From Oscillospiraceae bacterium (GTDB lineage: Bacteria; Bacillota; Clostridia; Oscillospirales; Acutalibacteraceae): DNA of 64,000 nucleotides. The translations under genes were made by a program, and so were the position numbers. The notes beneath the pieces are model-generated. The model did not search any database. It was not told the DNA's origin and saw only the letters and a program-made list of their open reading frames with translations. Shown here one piece after another: positions 1 to 10,438 of this stretch. Each line of letters opens with the position of its first letter. Positions within the stretch are counted from its first letter, which is position 1. The stretch lies in contig SVOT01000010.1 in the NCBI GenBank assembly GCA_015066225.1, positions 1 through 64,000 on the forward strand. The letters run 5' to 3'.

Positions 1-155
1 CTCTGTTTCATATTGCTTAATGTGACTATACTTTTTTGGCATGAAAAATCCCCCTATGATAGTTTCTTTAATTCTACCATAGAGGGCTCTTTTTTTCATT
101 GTCCGTTTTTACTGGTTCTGTTCAAAAACGTTCGTTTTTTTACAGCTCCTTTTCA

Positions 156-386
156 GGGGATAGGAAAAAAAGATGCAGAACAAAAAACCGAGCAAAAACA
201 AGGCTTCAGACTTGTTTTTGTTTGCCCGAAGGCGTACAAAGGTACGTCGAGTGGCGAGGTTTGTTTGTAGCACAAAACACAAGTATTTCGTTCTTTATTA
301 AAAATAGGACTTTTATAGGCTTTAAACCTAATAAAAGTCCCTTTATTTATATAGTTTTGTGCGGTCTGCGCTTTTTTTACAGCCCC
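156..386. repeat. Structured intergenic element, copy 1 (candidate ncRNA or mobile hairpin element)
   Basis: Homologous to 57675-57916. Outer stem GGGG..AAAAAAAGATGCAGA / TCTGCGCTTTTTTT..CCCC, stem GCACAAAAC (270-278)/GTTTTGTGC (354-362), hairpins CAAAAACAAGgCttcaGaCTTGTTTTTG, CGTACaaagGTACG, and 307-340 GGACTTTTATAGG..CCTAATAAAAGTCC. Confidence 0.7.
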
Positions 387-392
387 TTTAGT

Positions 393-965
393 TTATTCAA
401 ATGATTGTTCTATAGGTCGATTGTATGACGTTATTTCTTCTTCATTGTCAGAGTAAAGAACCTTAACAAAAGTTTTCTGACCCTGACCTAAAAATTGCTG
501 ATAATGAAGTGCGTAGCCCGCAACATTGAATTCAATATATGCGCCGTGGTCTTCGCCGAGCAGATAGCTTTCACGGTTCACAAAGACCTTCAGCTCTCTG
601 AAATCTTCAATGAATTCAATTTTCTCAATGTAGGTATCCTCAGATTCCTGAACCTCGTTGAAATGGGCAACAACCTCATCGTATTTATCCTTGAGCATTT
701 TCTCGTGTTCCTCAGGTGAAAATGTGAATGTCACAATTTTTTCATCCTCAGAAAAGGTGGTTTCTGCTCCGTATCCCTCCATTGAGGTTATAACTGAATC
801 TGCAATCAATGCCCTTTCGAATTCAATTTTAACATCCTGCGGTGCCTCTGTTGTTGGGGGCTGTGTGGTTGTGGTATCAGCGTTTTGAGCCCCACAGGAG
901 CACAGAACGCTTAGCAACAGAACGAGTGAAATTATTAAAAAGACTTTTTTCATAAAGCTCACCAA
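393..965 (-). CDS. Hypothetical lipoprotein
   Basis: ORF with signal peptide and lipobox-like LSVLCSCG near N-terminus, followed by Thr/Pro-rich linker; real start may be 950 (MKKVF). Confidence 0.7.
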   Translation of the reverse strand: MVSFMKKVFLIISLVLLLSVLCSCGAQNADTTTTQPPTTEAPQDVKIEFERALIADSVITSMEGYGAETTFSEDEKIVTFTFSPEEHEKMLKDKYDEVVAHFNEVQESEDTYIEKIEFIEDFRELKVFVNRESYLLGEDHGAYIEFNVAGYALHYQQFLGQGQKTFVKVLYSDNEEEITSYNRPIEQSFE

Positions 966-1882
966 AGGTTTTCGGGATAAACACCGTCGTTTACAAGAGC
1001 TGATATTGATGCGACAACGTCGGGCTTATCCTCCTTGTATGTAACACCAAACCATTTATCGGCTGTTTCAAGAACGTCAACAGTGCATTTTTTCTCTGAA
1101 AGCAAATCTCTTACAAGGAACGGGAGGAAAAACTCTGATTTCAAAGGATTCTCTTTAACGGTTGTGTTTAAAAATTCCACAAGATATTTTTCAATCTCAC
1201 CAAGTATTTCGGGCGGGAAGCACCAGCAGTTCATAGATGCAACCGAATCCTCGGGGAGTTCAACCCAATTCTCACCGTCTTCTGTGTATGAGATTTTTCC
1301 GTTGATTCGCTGAATTTTAGTGCGCTCAATAACGTCAACAAGCTGACCGCCTGCATCAACGTCACAAACACCACGCGAAACCGTGCCGTTATCTGTGAGA
1401 GTGTTTTTGAGGTAATAGCCTGCCATTGCGAATTTATAGGGCATACCACCAAAATCGGTTGAGTCAATCCAATTCGAAATGAGTGAATATGCACCGCCAC
1501 CATAGAAATCGTCAGAATTTATCACCATAAAGGGCTCTTTTACAACGTCTTTACAGCAATAAATAGCGTGTGCTGTTCCCCAAGGCTTTTCTCTGCCCTC
1601 CGGACATGTGTAGCCCTCGGGGAGCTTATCAAGGCTCTGGAAAACATATTCCACGGGGATATGCTTTGCTACCTTGTCGCCGATAACCTCTCTGAAAAGG
1701 TTTTCGTTTTCTTTCTTTATAATGAAAACGACCTTATTGAAGCCCGCTTTTACAGCATCATAGATTGAATAGTCAATAATAATCGAGTCATTGGGCCCCA
1801 CGGGGTCAATTTGCTTGAGACCACCGTAACGGCTACCCATACCCGCCGCCAGAATAACAAGTGTCTTGTTCATATATACCAA
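959..1882 (-). CDS. Sugar nucleotidyltransferase family protein
   Basis: N-terminal LAAGMGSRYGGLKQIDPVGP nucleotidyltransferase signature. Confidence 0.85.
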   Translation of the reverse strand: MVYMNKTLVILAAGMGSRYGGLKQIDPVGPNDSIIIDYSIYDAVKAGFNKVVFIIKKENENLFREVIGDKVAKHIPVEYVFQSLDKLPEGYTCPEGREKPWGTAHAIYCCKDVVKEPFMVINSDDFYGGGAYSLISNWIDSTDFGGMPYKFAMAGYYLKNTLTDNGTVSRGVCDVDAGGQLVDVIERTKIQRINGKISYTEDGENWVELPEDSVASMNCWCFPPEILGEIEKYLVEFLNTTVKENPLKSEFFLPFLVRDLLSEKKCTVDVLETADKWFGVTYKEDKPDVVASISALVNDGVYPENLW

Positions 1883-1968
1883 CCTTTCGGTGACTTATTT
1901 CTTTTATAATAACATAATCTTTCTTTTTTGTCCACTTATGTTTGACTTTTTCTGCAAAAACAGTATAA

Positions 1969-3183
1969 TTGTCTGAAGATACTCTCAGAGGTGATCACGT
2001 GACAAATTTGTTAATCAGATTATTTTTAAAGCAAGATGAGAGCAAACCGCTTAACCGTGAAAAATACGGGCGTCTTGCGGGCATAGTGGGTATTATTTGC
2101 AATATTTTTCTGAGTATCGCAAAATTCATCATCGGCTCGCTCGCCCACAGTGTTTCGATTACTGCCGATGCAACAAACAACATTACCGACGCAGGCTCAT
2201 CTGTTGTGACACTCATCGGCTTCAGGCTTTCTGAAAAGCCCGCCGACGAGGATCATCCCTACGGTCACGCAAGAATCGAATACATAACAGGTCTTATCGT
2301 TTCATTTCTTATTATTCTTATAGGCTACGATTCGCTCAAATCTGCCGTCGATAAAATCCTTAATCCGGAGGATATAAAATTCAGCTATGCGGCAGTTATT
2401 GTTCTTATCCTCTCCATAGCAATTAAGCTGTGGCTGAGCTCATTCAACAATACTCTCGGTAAAAAAATCAAATCAAAAGCATTGAGTGCCACCGCCGCAG
2501 ACAGCAGAAACGACTGCATTTCAACCGGTGCCGTTCTCGTATCCACCCTTGTTTCACATTACACAGACATTAACCTTGACGGCTACATCGGTGCATTTGT
2601 CGGCTTGTTCATCATTTATTCGGGCATTTCTCTTGTCAGAGAAACGGTGGGTCCCCTTCTCGGTCAGGCTCCTTCAAAAGAGATGTATGAAAAAATCGAG
2701 AAAGAAATTCTAAGCTATGAAAACGTTCTCGGCATACATGACCTTATGGTGCACAGCTATGGCCCCGACAGTTATTTTGCATCTGCCCACATTGAGATGG
2801 ATGCAAGGCTTGACGTTCTTATCTGCCACGAGATTATGGACACTATCGAGCGGGACTTTCTAAGCAAATTCAACATCCACCTTGTTGTTCACCTTGATCC
2901 CACGGTTCTTGACTGCGAAGAAACCAACAACCTCAAGGAGCTAGTCAGAGATATTCTTTATGACATTGACCCTATAATCACATTTCACGATTTCAGAGTT
3001 GTTTTCGGTGATAAGACGAAAAACGTTTTGTTTGACGTTGTTGTTCCCCCAAAATACAAATACACGGATTTTGAATTGACAGAAATAATTAAAAACCGCA
3101 TTAACATTGCAGGAAACGGCAATTTGTATGCCGTTATTGTAATTGACAAAAGCTACGGCAATTTAAAAAGCGAAGAAGAATAA
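1969..3183 (+). CDS. Cation diffusion facilitator family transporter
   Basis: SVSITADATNNITDAGSSVVTLIGFRLSEKPADEDHPYGHARIEY matches CDF metal-site signature. Confidence 0.9.
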   Translation: MSEDTLRGDHVTNLLIRLFLKQDESKPLNREKYGRLAGIVGIICNIFLSIAKFIIGSLAHSVSITADATNNITDAGSSVVTLIGFRLSEKPADEDHPYGHARIEYITGLIVSFLIILIGYDSLKSAVDKILNPEDIKFSYAAVIVLILSIAIKLWLSSFNNTLGKKIKSKALSATAADSRNDCISTGAVLVSTLVSHYTDINLDGYIGAFVGLFIIYSGISLVRETVGPLLGQAPSKEMYEKIEKEILSYENVLGIHDLMVHSYGPDSYFASAHIEMDARLDVLICHEIMDTIERDFLSKFNIHLVVHLDPTVLDCEETNNLKELVRDILYDIDPIITFHDFRVVFGDKTKNVLFDVVVPPKYKYTDFELTEIIKNRINIAGNGNLYAVIVIDKSYGNLKSEEE

Positions 3184-3184
3184 A

Positions 3185-3230
3185 CCAAAAAGAACTGTAA
3201 AAAACGAAAGTCTTTTACAGTTCTTTTTTA
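3185..3230. terminator. Bidirectional terminator hairpin
   Basis: AAAGAACTGTAAAA..TTTTACAGTTCTTTTTT between convergent CDF and spoIVA genes. Confidence 0.75.
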
Positions 3231-3234
3231 GTTT

Positions 3235-4713
3235 TCATAAAATGATACAGATAAGACCGCTGCAGCCGTCGTTGATAATGCGTTCAAGCGTTTCCTGGAT
3301 TTTCGCTCTTGCATCCACCGGCATGTGGCAAAGCTTGTTGCGTAAGCCCTCATTAACAAGCTCGTTAAGTGATTTACCGAAGATATCTGATTCCCAGATT
3401 TTGTGGGGGTCCTCTTCAAAGCCTGTCAAAAGGTATTTGAGCAATTCCTCCGACTGACTTTCGGTACCCACAACGGGTGCAACCTCGGTTTCAATACAGG
3501 TTTTAAGCATATGTATCGACGGCGCCGAGGCACCGAGGCGCACACCGTATCTGCCGCCCTGTTTAACAATTTCGGGCTCTTTGAGAGTCAATTCATCAAT
3601 ATCAGGCATAACTATACCGTAGCCTGTTGCCTCAACCTCATCGAGAGCGTTTTTGATTTTGTCATATTTTTTCTTTATAGACGCCAAGTCACATATACAA
3701 TCCATAAGCTCCTGCTCGTTTGAAATTTTGAGAGCGGTTTTTTCGTCAATAACCTTGTAAATCAACTCTTTTGACAGCTCTGTATATATCTGTGCACAGC
3801 CCTTACCCAGATCAAGGCAGGATATTTCCGCCTTCAGAACATATTCATTTTCACAAATATCTCCCACAAGCTTTGCAACGTCACCGAGGCAACGGAGATA
3901 CGAAGCCGACTCTTTAACACAAGAGCACACAGATTTTCTCAGCCAATGCTCGTAGCCAAGCCCCATCACCCAACCGGGCATTTCAATACCGATTTCTTTT
4001 ATGGGGAAGCGGAACAGCATAGCAGAAAGAATGTCGCGAATATCCTCCTCATCAACATCGAGACAATTAACGGGTATAACAGGCACTCCATATTTCAATG
4101 AGAGGTCGCTTGCCAATATAACAGTTGAATCCGCCTTTGGCGAAACGCTGTTCAAAAGAACAACAAAGGGCTTGTTAATTTCCTTTAACTCATTAATAAC
4201 ACGCTCCTCTGCCTCTTCGTATTCATCTCTCGGAATGTCACTTATGGAGCCGTCTGTGGTTATAACAAGACCTATTGTTGAATGCTCGGTAATAACCTTC
4301 TGCGTACCGATTTCTGCCGCCATATTAAAGGGGATTTCGTGGTCATACCAAGGTGTTTTCACCATTCGGGGTTTATCCTCTTCAACATACCCCAGGGAGC
4401 TTGGCACAATATATCCCACGCAATCTATTAAACGAACATTAAGCTCTGCGTTATTGGGTAGCCCCACCTTTACCGCCTGCTCGGGTATAAATTTCGGCTC
4501 TGTTGTCATAATTGTTCTGCCTGCGGCTGATTGCGGGAGCTCATCCTGTGCCCGTTCACGTCTGTGCTCCTCTGAAATATTGGGTATAACAAGTGTATCC
4601 ATAAACCTTTTTATAAAAGTCGATTTACCTGTTCTTACAGGGCCCACAACGCCGATATAAATATCGCCACCGGTACGTGTTTCAATATCCTTATAAATGC
4701 TCGTTTCTGTCAT
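3235..4713 (-). CDS. spoIVA: Stage IV sporulation protein A
   Basis: MTETSIYKDIETRTGGDIYIGVVGPVRTGKSTFIKRFMD, Walker-type ATPase N-terminus typical of SpoIVA. Confidence 0.95.
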   Translation of the reverse strand: MTETSIYKDIETRTGGDIYIGVVGPVRTGKSTFIKRFMDTLVIPNISEEHRRERAQDELPQSAAGRTIMTTEPKFIPEQAVKVGLPNNAELNVRLIDCVGYIVPSSLGYVEEDKPRMVKTPWYDHEIPFNMAAEIGTQKVITEHSTIGLVITTDGSISDIPRDEYEEAEERVINELKEINKPFVVLLNSVSPKADSTVILASDLSLKYGVPVIPVNCLDVDEEDIRDILSAMLFRFPIKEIGIEMPGWVMGLGYEHWLRKSVCSCVKESASYLRCLGDVAKLVGDICENEYVLKAEISCLDLGKGCAQIYTELSKELIYKVIDEKTALKISNEQELMDCICDLASIKKKYDKIKNALDEVEATGYGIVMPDIDELTLKEPEIVKQGGRYGVRLGASAPSIHMLKTCIETEVAPVVGTESQSEELLKYLLTGFEEDPHKIWESDIFGKSLNELVNEGLRNKLCHMPVDARAKIQETLERIINDGCSGLICIIL

Positions 4714-4865
4714 AAATCTACCTCCAAAGGTGCTTTTTAATTCTTCAGTAAATGGTATGTTTGCAAATAACGTATTATGACAGAAAAAAATCCTTGCCTC
4801 GCATAATTTGACACAAACGGAAATATGTATTATAATACAAAGATATTATCGCTAAGGAGATTGCT

Positions 4866-5591
4866 ATGATTTTATCCAACACACCCTCATACGAAGTGTG
4901 GGAGGTTCTCAACACCTTTCTTGACACCTTTAAGCTACACAGCTTTTTCCCCTATATTTTAGGTCTTGTAACCGCCGTTATCTGCGGTGCGGCAATCGGT
5001 GTTGAAAGAACCTTCAGACAGAAAGAAGCGGGTATCAGAACCCACATTATTGTTGCCATGGGCTCGGCACTGATTATGATAGTCAGCAAATACGGCTTTT
5101 TTGACATTGTCGGCCTTGCTGACCACGTAAATCTTGACGGCTCCCGTCTTGCGGCACAGGTAGTTACCGGCATCAGCTTCCTCGGTGCTGGCATTATTGT
5201 TTACAAAGGCACCGTAAAGGGTCTTACAACCGCCGCCGGCGTCTGGACTACAGCGGGTATCGGTCTTGCGGCAGGTGCGGGAATGTACGGTATCGCCGTT
5301 TATGCAACACTGATTCTGCTTGTTGTTCAGATTGTTATTCACAAGCTGTTGCCCGTTGAAAATACAAGCACAGTTGCAGTGAGTATGAAGCTGCGTGACG
5401 ACCCCGAGTCCATCGAAAGCGTAACACAGCTTTTCAAAGAGCGTGGTTATGTTCTTGTTTCAAGCTCAGTTGAAAAGAAAAACGAAAAATATGTCTGCCT
5501 TTTCACAATACGTGCTAAATCCCACATTAATCCCGAGGACATAAGCACTCTTTTCAGTGAGAATGATTACGTTCTCTCCCTTTCAGTTTAA
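4866..5591 (+). CDS. MgtC/SapB family protein
   Basis: GAAIGVERTFRQKEAGIRTHIIVAMGSALIMIVSKYG and ITGISFLGAGIIV motifs. Confidence 0.85.
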   Translation: MILSNTPSYEVWEVLNTFLDTFKLHSFFPYILGLVTAVICGAAIGVERTFRQKEAGIRTHIIVAMGSALIMIVSKYGFFDIVGLADHVNLDGSRLAAQVVTGISFLGAGIIVYKGTVKGLTTAAGVWTTAGIGLAAGAGMYGIAVYATLILLVVQIVIHKLLPVENTSTVAVSMKLRDDPESIESVTQLFKERGYVLVSSSVEKKNEKYVCLFTIRAKSHINPEDISTLFSENDYVLSLSV

Positions 5592-5672
5592 TTTATTCAA
5601 GCAACTGTCTTTTGGTCCCCACACCAAAAGGCAGTTTTCTCTTGCCTATTTCAAATAGTTGTTGTATTATAT

Positions 5673-7754
5673 ATGCATACGTATGAAAGAGAGGTTTTCA
5701 TTTTGAAAAACGGCATATCTTTTGACAAATCAAAAAAGGTTATCCCTTTAATAACCGCTATTCTTGGCATAGGTCTTGCACTTGCGTTGCAGATTCTCAG
5801 ACTAAATATTGTTGCTGTTGTAAGCGTTGCGTTTATGTGCATCCTTTCGGCAATTATCTTCATCGGAGTTGTTGCCAAAAAGAGGGTTTACGCATTCAAC
5901 GTTATCGGCTACTGTGCCGCCGCCGCAGGTATTTTTGTTTATTACCTCATCTGGGGCGCTGACGCAGGCTTCGGTGCTTTTTCAAGCGGTAAAACCGGTT
6001 GGTCAAGTGCGACAAACCCGCTTTTCACCGGCGAAGGAAGCTTTCTTACGAGATTGGGCGGCAACATTTTATTGCTTCTCCCCTGTATTATTGCCGTTAT
6101 CCTTCTTGTAATTGTTGCAAAAAAGGCCTTTGCAAAAACAGGATTACATAAATTCGCAACATCAATTCTCAGCGTATTATTAGCAGGAACAACAGTCCTT
6201 TATGTTCTCACAATGAATCTTCGCTCAGAGCCCAACACAGACCGCCTTTGGGAAGGTCATGACGACTACCTCAAGGGTGTCGGCAAGGCAAAATCCGAAA
6301 ACCCCAACGTGCTTTTTATTCTTATGGACGATATGGGCTACGGCGACACCTCTCTCAACGGTTCAATTTTTGAAACACCCAATATGGACAGAATCGGCGA
6401 AGAAGGCTTGAATTTTGACAACTTCTATTCAAGCTACTCTGTCTGCTCCCCTGCAAGATTTGCACTTATGACAGGCAGATACCCCTTCAGAGGCTATGCC
6501 GACAACGTTATTTACCCCACGGTTGACACACTTTCGCCCTTTGCTCAGACAAGAATCTTCAACTCTATTGAAATGGGCAACAACTGTGACGGTATGCTTG
6601 GCGACGAAATCACCATTGCCGAAACTTTCCAAGCTGCGGGCTACAACACCGGTGCTTTTGGCAAATGGCACCTTGGCGACTACGGCGAATATCTCCCCAC
6701 AAATCAGGGCTTCGACTATTTCTACGGTAGCCACCACGTTAACGATATGGCTCCCTTCTACCACGTGGCAGAAGAAAACGGCGAATATGAAATTGTTCAC
6801 GGTGTTGAAGAGCTCCGTGACGAAAACGGCAAAAAGGATCAGCGTCAGTTATCAAAATGGATTCACGAGGAAATCACAGATTGGATAACCGACAAGGTTG
6901 AAAACTCTGATGAACCCTTCTTTGCATATTACGCAACACCCTGGCCCCACGCACCAATATTCGTGGGTGACGAATTCAACGGCGAAACCGGTATGGGCAC
7001 CTATGCAGACTGTGTAACCGAGTTTGACTATTATCTCGGCGAGCTTTTCACAACCCTTGAGGATTTGGGCGTTATGGACGACACAATCATCGTTTTCACA
7101 AGCGACAATGGTCCCGCACTTGAGGGCTCTGTGGGTGAGCTCCGCGGCGGCAAATACCTTGCTTATGAGGGCGGTCAGAAGGTTCCGTTTATGATTCGTT
7201 GGGGCAACAACAACGGCTTGTGGAATGCGGGCGAAACAAGAACACAAAGCGCAACACTCGTTGACATTATGCCCACACTTGTTGACCTTTGCGGAATCAC
7301 CGACAATAACGGCAACGCAGGCTACCTACCAAAAGACAGAGCTATCGACGGCGTTTCAATGGTGGAGCTTCTTAAAAACGACACTGTCATACATACACAA
7401 GAGCACCCCATTCTTCATATGAAGAGAGAGAAGCTCAAAGCAATTCAGTACACCGTCCCCACTTCTGATGTTCTCGCACAAAAAGAGTATGCAGACTATG
7501 AATACCCTGTTCTTACAGAGAACAAGCACATCACCTTTAAATATTTCCAAAACATTCAGAATGATAACTCCGCATTCTTTGACAAATACAGAAAGAACTG
7601 GTTGCACATTCTCAGCGATGACGCCGGCGAAAACCTCAACCGTTCATCCGTTTACCCAACGGTTGCAGAAAAAATGGATGCACAGATGGATGAGATAATG
7701 AAAAGCTTCAAATCTAACCGACGAGGCATTAACGAAGAATACTATAACAAATAA
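5673..7754 (+). CDS. Membrane-anchored sulfatase (Cys-type)
   Basis: N-terminal hydrophobic segments then NVLFILMDDMGYGD and CSPAR sulfatase signature; real start may be 5703. Confidence 0.9.
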   Translation: MHTYEREVFILKNGISFDKSKKVIPLITAILGIGLALALQILRLNIVAVVSVAFMCILSAIIFIGVVAKKRVYAFNVIGYCAAAAGIFVYYLIWGADAGFGAFSSGKTGWSSATNPLFTGEGSFLTRLGGNILLLLPCIIAVILLVIVAKKAFAKTGLHKFATSILSVLLAGTTVLYVLTMNLRSEPNTDRLWEGHDDYLKGVGKAKSENPNVLFILMDDMGYGDTSLNGSIFETPNMDRIGEEGLNFDNFYSSYSVCSPARFALMTGRYPFRGYADNVIYPTVDTLSPFAQTRIFNSIEMGNNCDGMLGDEITIAETFQAAGYNTGAFGKWHLGDYGEYLPTNQGFDYFYGSHHVNDMAPFYHVAEENGEYEIVHGVEELRDENGKKDQRQLSKWIHEEITDWITDKVENSDEPFFAYYATPWPHAPIFVGDEFNGETGMGTYADCVTEFDYYLGELFTTLEDLGVMDDTIIVFTSDNGPALEGSVGELRGGKYLAYEGGQKVPFMIRWGNNNGLWNAGETRTQSATLVDIMPTLVDLCGITDNNGNAGYLPKDRAIDGVSMVELLKNDTVIHTQEHPILHMKREKLKAIQYTVPTSDVLAQKEYADYEYPVLTENKHITFKYFQNIQNDNSAFFDKYRKNWLHILSDDAGENLNRSSVYPTVAEKMDAQMDEIMKSFKSNRRGINEEYYNK

Positions 7755-7796
7755 AAAATTAAGCCTCGGAATTTTTCCGAGGTTTAATTATAAAGG

Positions 7797-8900
7797 ATGA
7801 TTATTTTGCCACCCTTATCTATTATGATTAAGCCCGCATCGGCTCTTTGCAATATGCGGTGCAAATACTGCTTCTATCATGACGTTACCGACCACAGGGA
7901 CGTTAAAAGCTTCGGCTTTATTTCTGAAGAAACAACCGACAATTTAATAAAAAAGGCGCTTGATTTTGCCAACGGTGAAAGCGTTTCGTTTGCTTTTCAG
8001 GGTGGCGAGCCCACACTCAGGGGGCTTGATTATTTCAGATATTTCTGCCAAAAGGTCAACGAGCTTAATTTGAAAAACAGCAAAATCTACTACGGGCTTC
8101 AGACTAACGGAACGCTGATTGACGATGAATGGGCAGCATTTTTTAAAGAGCAGAATTTTCTTGTGGGTCTGAGCCTTGACGGTGATTTTGAAAACAATTC
8201 CTTCAGAATTGACAGCAACAACCAAAACACTTTTTACAAAATCCTCAAGGCTGCCGACATTTTCACAAAGCACGGCGTTCAGTTTAACATTCTAACGGTT
8301 CTCACAGGTAAATGTGCCGAAAGCATCGATGAAATTCTCAGATTTTTCAAAAAAAGAGGCTTCAGATACCTGCAATTCATCCCATGTCTTCGCCCCTTTG
8401 GTGACAAAACCGAAAGCGAGCTTTATATGACACCCGACCAATACACGCATTTTCTTATACACGGCTTTAACGCTTACGTTAAAGATTATATTCAAGGCAA
8501 CTACACAAGCATACGCTATTTTGACAACCTTGTGCATTTATATCTGGGCAACCCCACGGAGCAATGCGGAATGTGCGGCCATTGTATGCACCAATTTGTT
8601 GTTGAGGGCAACGGCAACATTTATCCCTGCGACTTTTATTGCACGGATGAATGGCTGTTGGGAAATATCAACACACCAAAAGAGAATTTTGACACCCTCG
8701 CCCATTGTGAAAAAGCTACCGAATTTCTTCGAGAAAGCCTGGCTGTTACGGAGACTTGCAAGAAATGCAGATTTTATCCCATCTGCCGGGGAGGCGGATG
8801 CAAACGCTCAAAGGAAGACAGAAGCTATTGCGAAAGCTACAAAGACTTTTTCAACGCATGTTTGCCCCTGTTCAGAGCGTTTATAGCTGAAAAGAAATGA
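7797..8900 (+). CDS. Anaerobic sulfatase maturase (radical SAM/SPASM)
   Basis: CNMRCKYCFYHDV radical SAM CxxxCxxC; C-terminal CxxC clusters (CGMCGHC, CKKCRFYPICRGGGC); adjacent to Cys-type sulfatase. Confidence 0.92.
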   Translation: MIILPPLSIMIKPASALCNMRCKYCFYHDVTDHRDVKSFGFISEETTDNLIKKALDFANGESVSFAFQGGEPTLRGLDYFRYFCQKVNELNLKNSKIYYGLQTNGTLIDDEWAAFFKEQNFLVGLSLDGDFENNSFRIDSNNQNTFYKILKAADIFTKHGVQFNILTVLTGKCAESIDEILRFFKKRGFRYLQFIPCLRPFGDKTESELYMTPDQYTHFLIHGFNAYVKDYIQGNYTSIRYFDNLVHLYLGNPTEQCGMCGHCMHQFVVEGNGNIYPCDFYCTDEWLLGNINTPKENFDTLAHCEKATEFLRESLAVTETCKKCRFYPICRGGGCKRSKEDRSYCESYKDFFNACLPLFRAFIAEKK

Positions 8901-8902
8901 TA

Positions 8903-8945
8903 AACACACCGCAAAGCAACCTGAGAAAACTCGGGTTGCTTTTAT
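8903..8945 (+). terminator. Intrinsic terminator
   Basis: AAAGCAACCTGAGaaaaCTCGGGTTGCTTTTA after the maturase gene. Confidence 0.6.
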
Positions 8946-8978
8946 GTTGTATTGGGTAGGTGGCAAGACCGTACTGTT

Positions 8979-9809
8979 TTTTTAGTGGCAAGTAGTAATT
9001 TGCAAGTGGCAAGTTTCGAGGCACTTCGTGCCAATTGTATTAATTTGTTGCGGCGTTGCGAAGCCTATCATCCCTGTTCGGCTTGCCGAATAGGGAGGGG
9101 AACCAAAAGCTACGCTTTTGGTGGTGGGTCGCCCCCTTACCTCTTTCCTTCGCAGATGAATCGGAAAAGCTCAACTCTCATTTACCTCTCTTCGAAGAGA
9201 GGGGGCAAGGAACACGACCGCGCCCTGTGGGCGAAGCAGGGAGTGTGAGTTGGCGTAGCGGTCAAAATTCTGTGAAGCGAAAAGCGAACAAAGAATTTTG
9301 GGTACCGCAAGAGGACTTATTGTTATTTGCTACTTTAATAAATTTTCAAGCGTCGATATAGCGAGGTGGAGAGTTCTTGACGCGAAAATCTGAGCGTCTT
9401 TTCACCGCAAGGTGAAGCTGTAATGAAGTTATTGTTATCCGTTAGTCTGTTACATTTGAATCTTACGATTCAACGACGTTCGGCTCTCACGTCGAGAACC
9501 ACCCACCACCCGTTCAGCAATATTTTAACTTTAATTACTTTACACGCTTGCAGGGTTTTTACAAATATCGTCAAACGGGAAGGTGGTCCCCCCGCCTTCG
9601 AAGGCAGGTATAAATACATCAGCTTTGTTCGTTTCATCGACGAAAAGTGTCCGCAACGGGGCGACCCACCACCCACACTCCGCTTTGCTCCGTGTCGGTC
9701 CCCCTCCCTATTTGCCGTTGGCAAACAGGGATGATAAGCTTCGCACCCAACAACACATCTTTAAAATCGGCGCTTGCGTCCCGAAACTTGCCACTTGCCA
9801 CTCTCAACT
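8979..9809. repeat. Hairpin-rich non-coding mosaic bounded by inverted repeats
   Basis: GCAAGTGGCAAGTTTCG (9002-9018) inverted at 9782-9798; inner arms 9056-9135 and 9661-9745 also inverted homologues with different hairpin stems. Confidence 0.7.
9258..9314. repeat. GCGGTCAAAAT-type structured repeat, copy A
   Basis: GCGGTCAAAATTCT..AGAATTTTGGGTACCGCAAGAGG; homologue at 21408-21467. Confidence 0.7.
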
Positions 9810-9914
9810 TGCAACTAAAAAAGCGGCTTGGAATTAGCCAAACCGCCCTTTGAAATATTAAATTATAAATCGAACTTTTTCAGCGGTTTATAACCGTCAA
9901 CTGTCTTTCCTTAG

Positions 9915-10409
9915 TTAATCTGTATTACAACGCACAATTTTCTCACCGAACAATAATTCAAACTCCTCTAAAGTTCCGGTTGAAAGTAAATCTTTCTGGC
10001 AAACATATATGGATATGAAGTAAATAGATGGAAATACAATATCGTAAAACTCACCACAATCCCTAACTTCTTTTACTTTGGATAAATTGTTGCACACAGA
10101 GTTTTTTTCACTGATAGCTTTAATTTCGCCATCCTTAATACTTACCTTCTTTAAATTAATGCGTTCTTTTTCTTTTTTTGAAACGCAAAGACGAAAAACA
10201 ACTGGTAAAAGCAAAATGGTTACCAATATGGTACACATTCCCTCAATAAGCACCTGAATTTTAAGTGAAAAAAACACCCAAAAAGGAATTGTCATTGAAA
10301 ACAATATTATTAAAAGCTTAGTTCCTGCTTTCATCATTTTATCTATGTAATACTTCTTTGCAGCTCCGGTTAAACATCCATTAAACACAATCATAAATTT
10401 ACACCTCAT
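9915..10409 (-). CDS. Hypothetical membrane protein
   Basis: ORF with two hydrophobic segments. Confidence 0.55.
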   Translation of the reverse strand: MRCKFMIVFNGCLTGAAKKYYIDKMMKAGTKLLIILFSMTIPFWVFFSLKIQVLIEGMCTILVTILLLPVVFRLCVSKKEKERINLKKVSIKDGEIKAISEKNSVCNNLSKVKEVRDCGEFYDIVFPSIYFISIYVCQKDLLSTGTLEEFELLFGEKIVRCNTD

Positions 10410-10438
10410 TTAAATATTGTTATTCCCATTCTAAAAAA

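Noticed and set aside
9056-9361. ORFs of about 100 aa (9056-9361, 8952-9248, 9423-9734)
   Set aside because: Overlap in several frames and cover hairpin repeats; no family signature.
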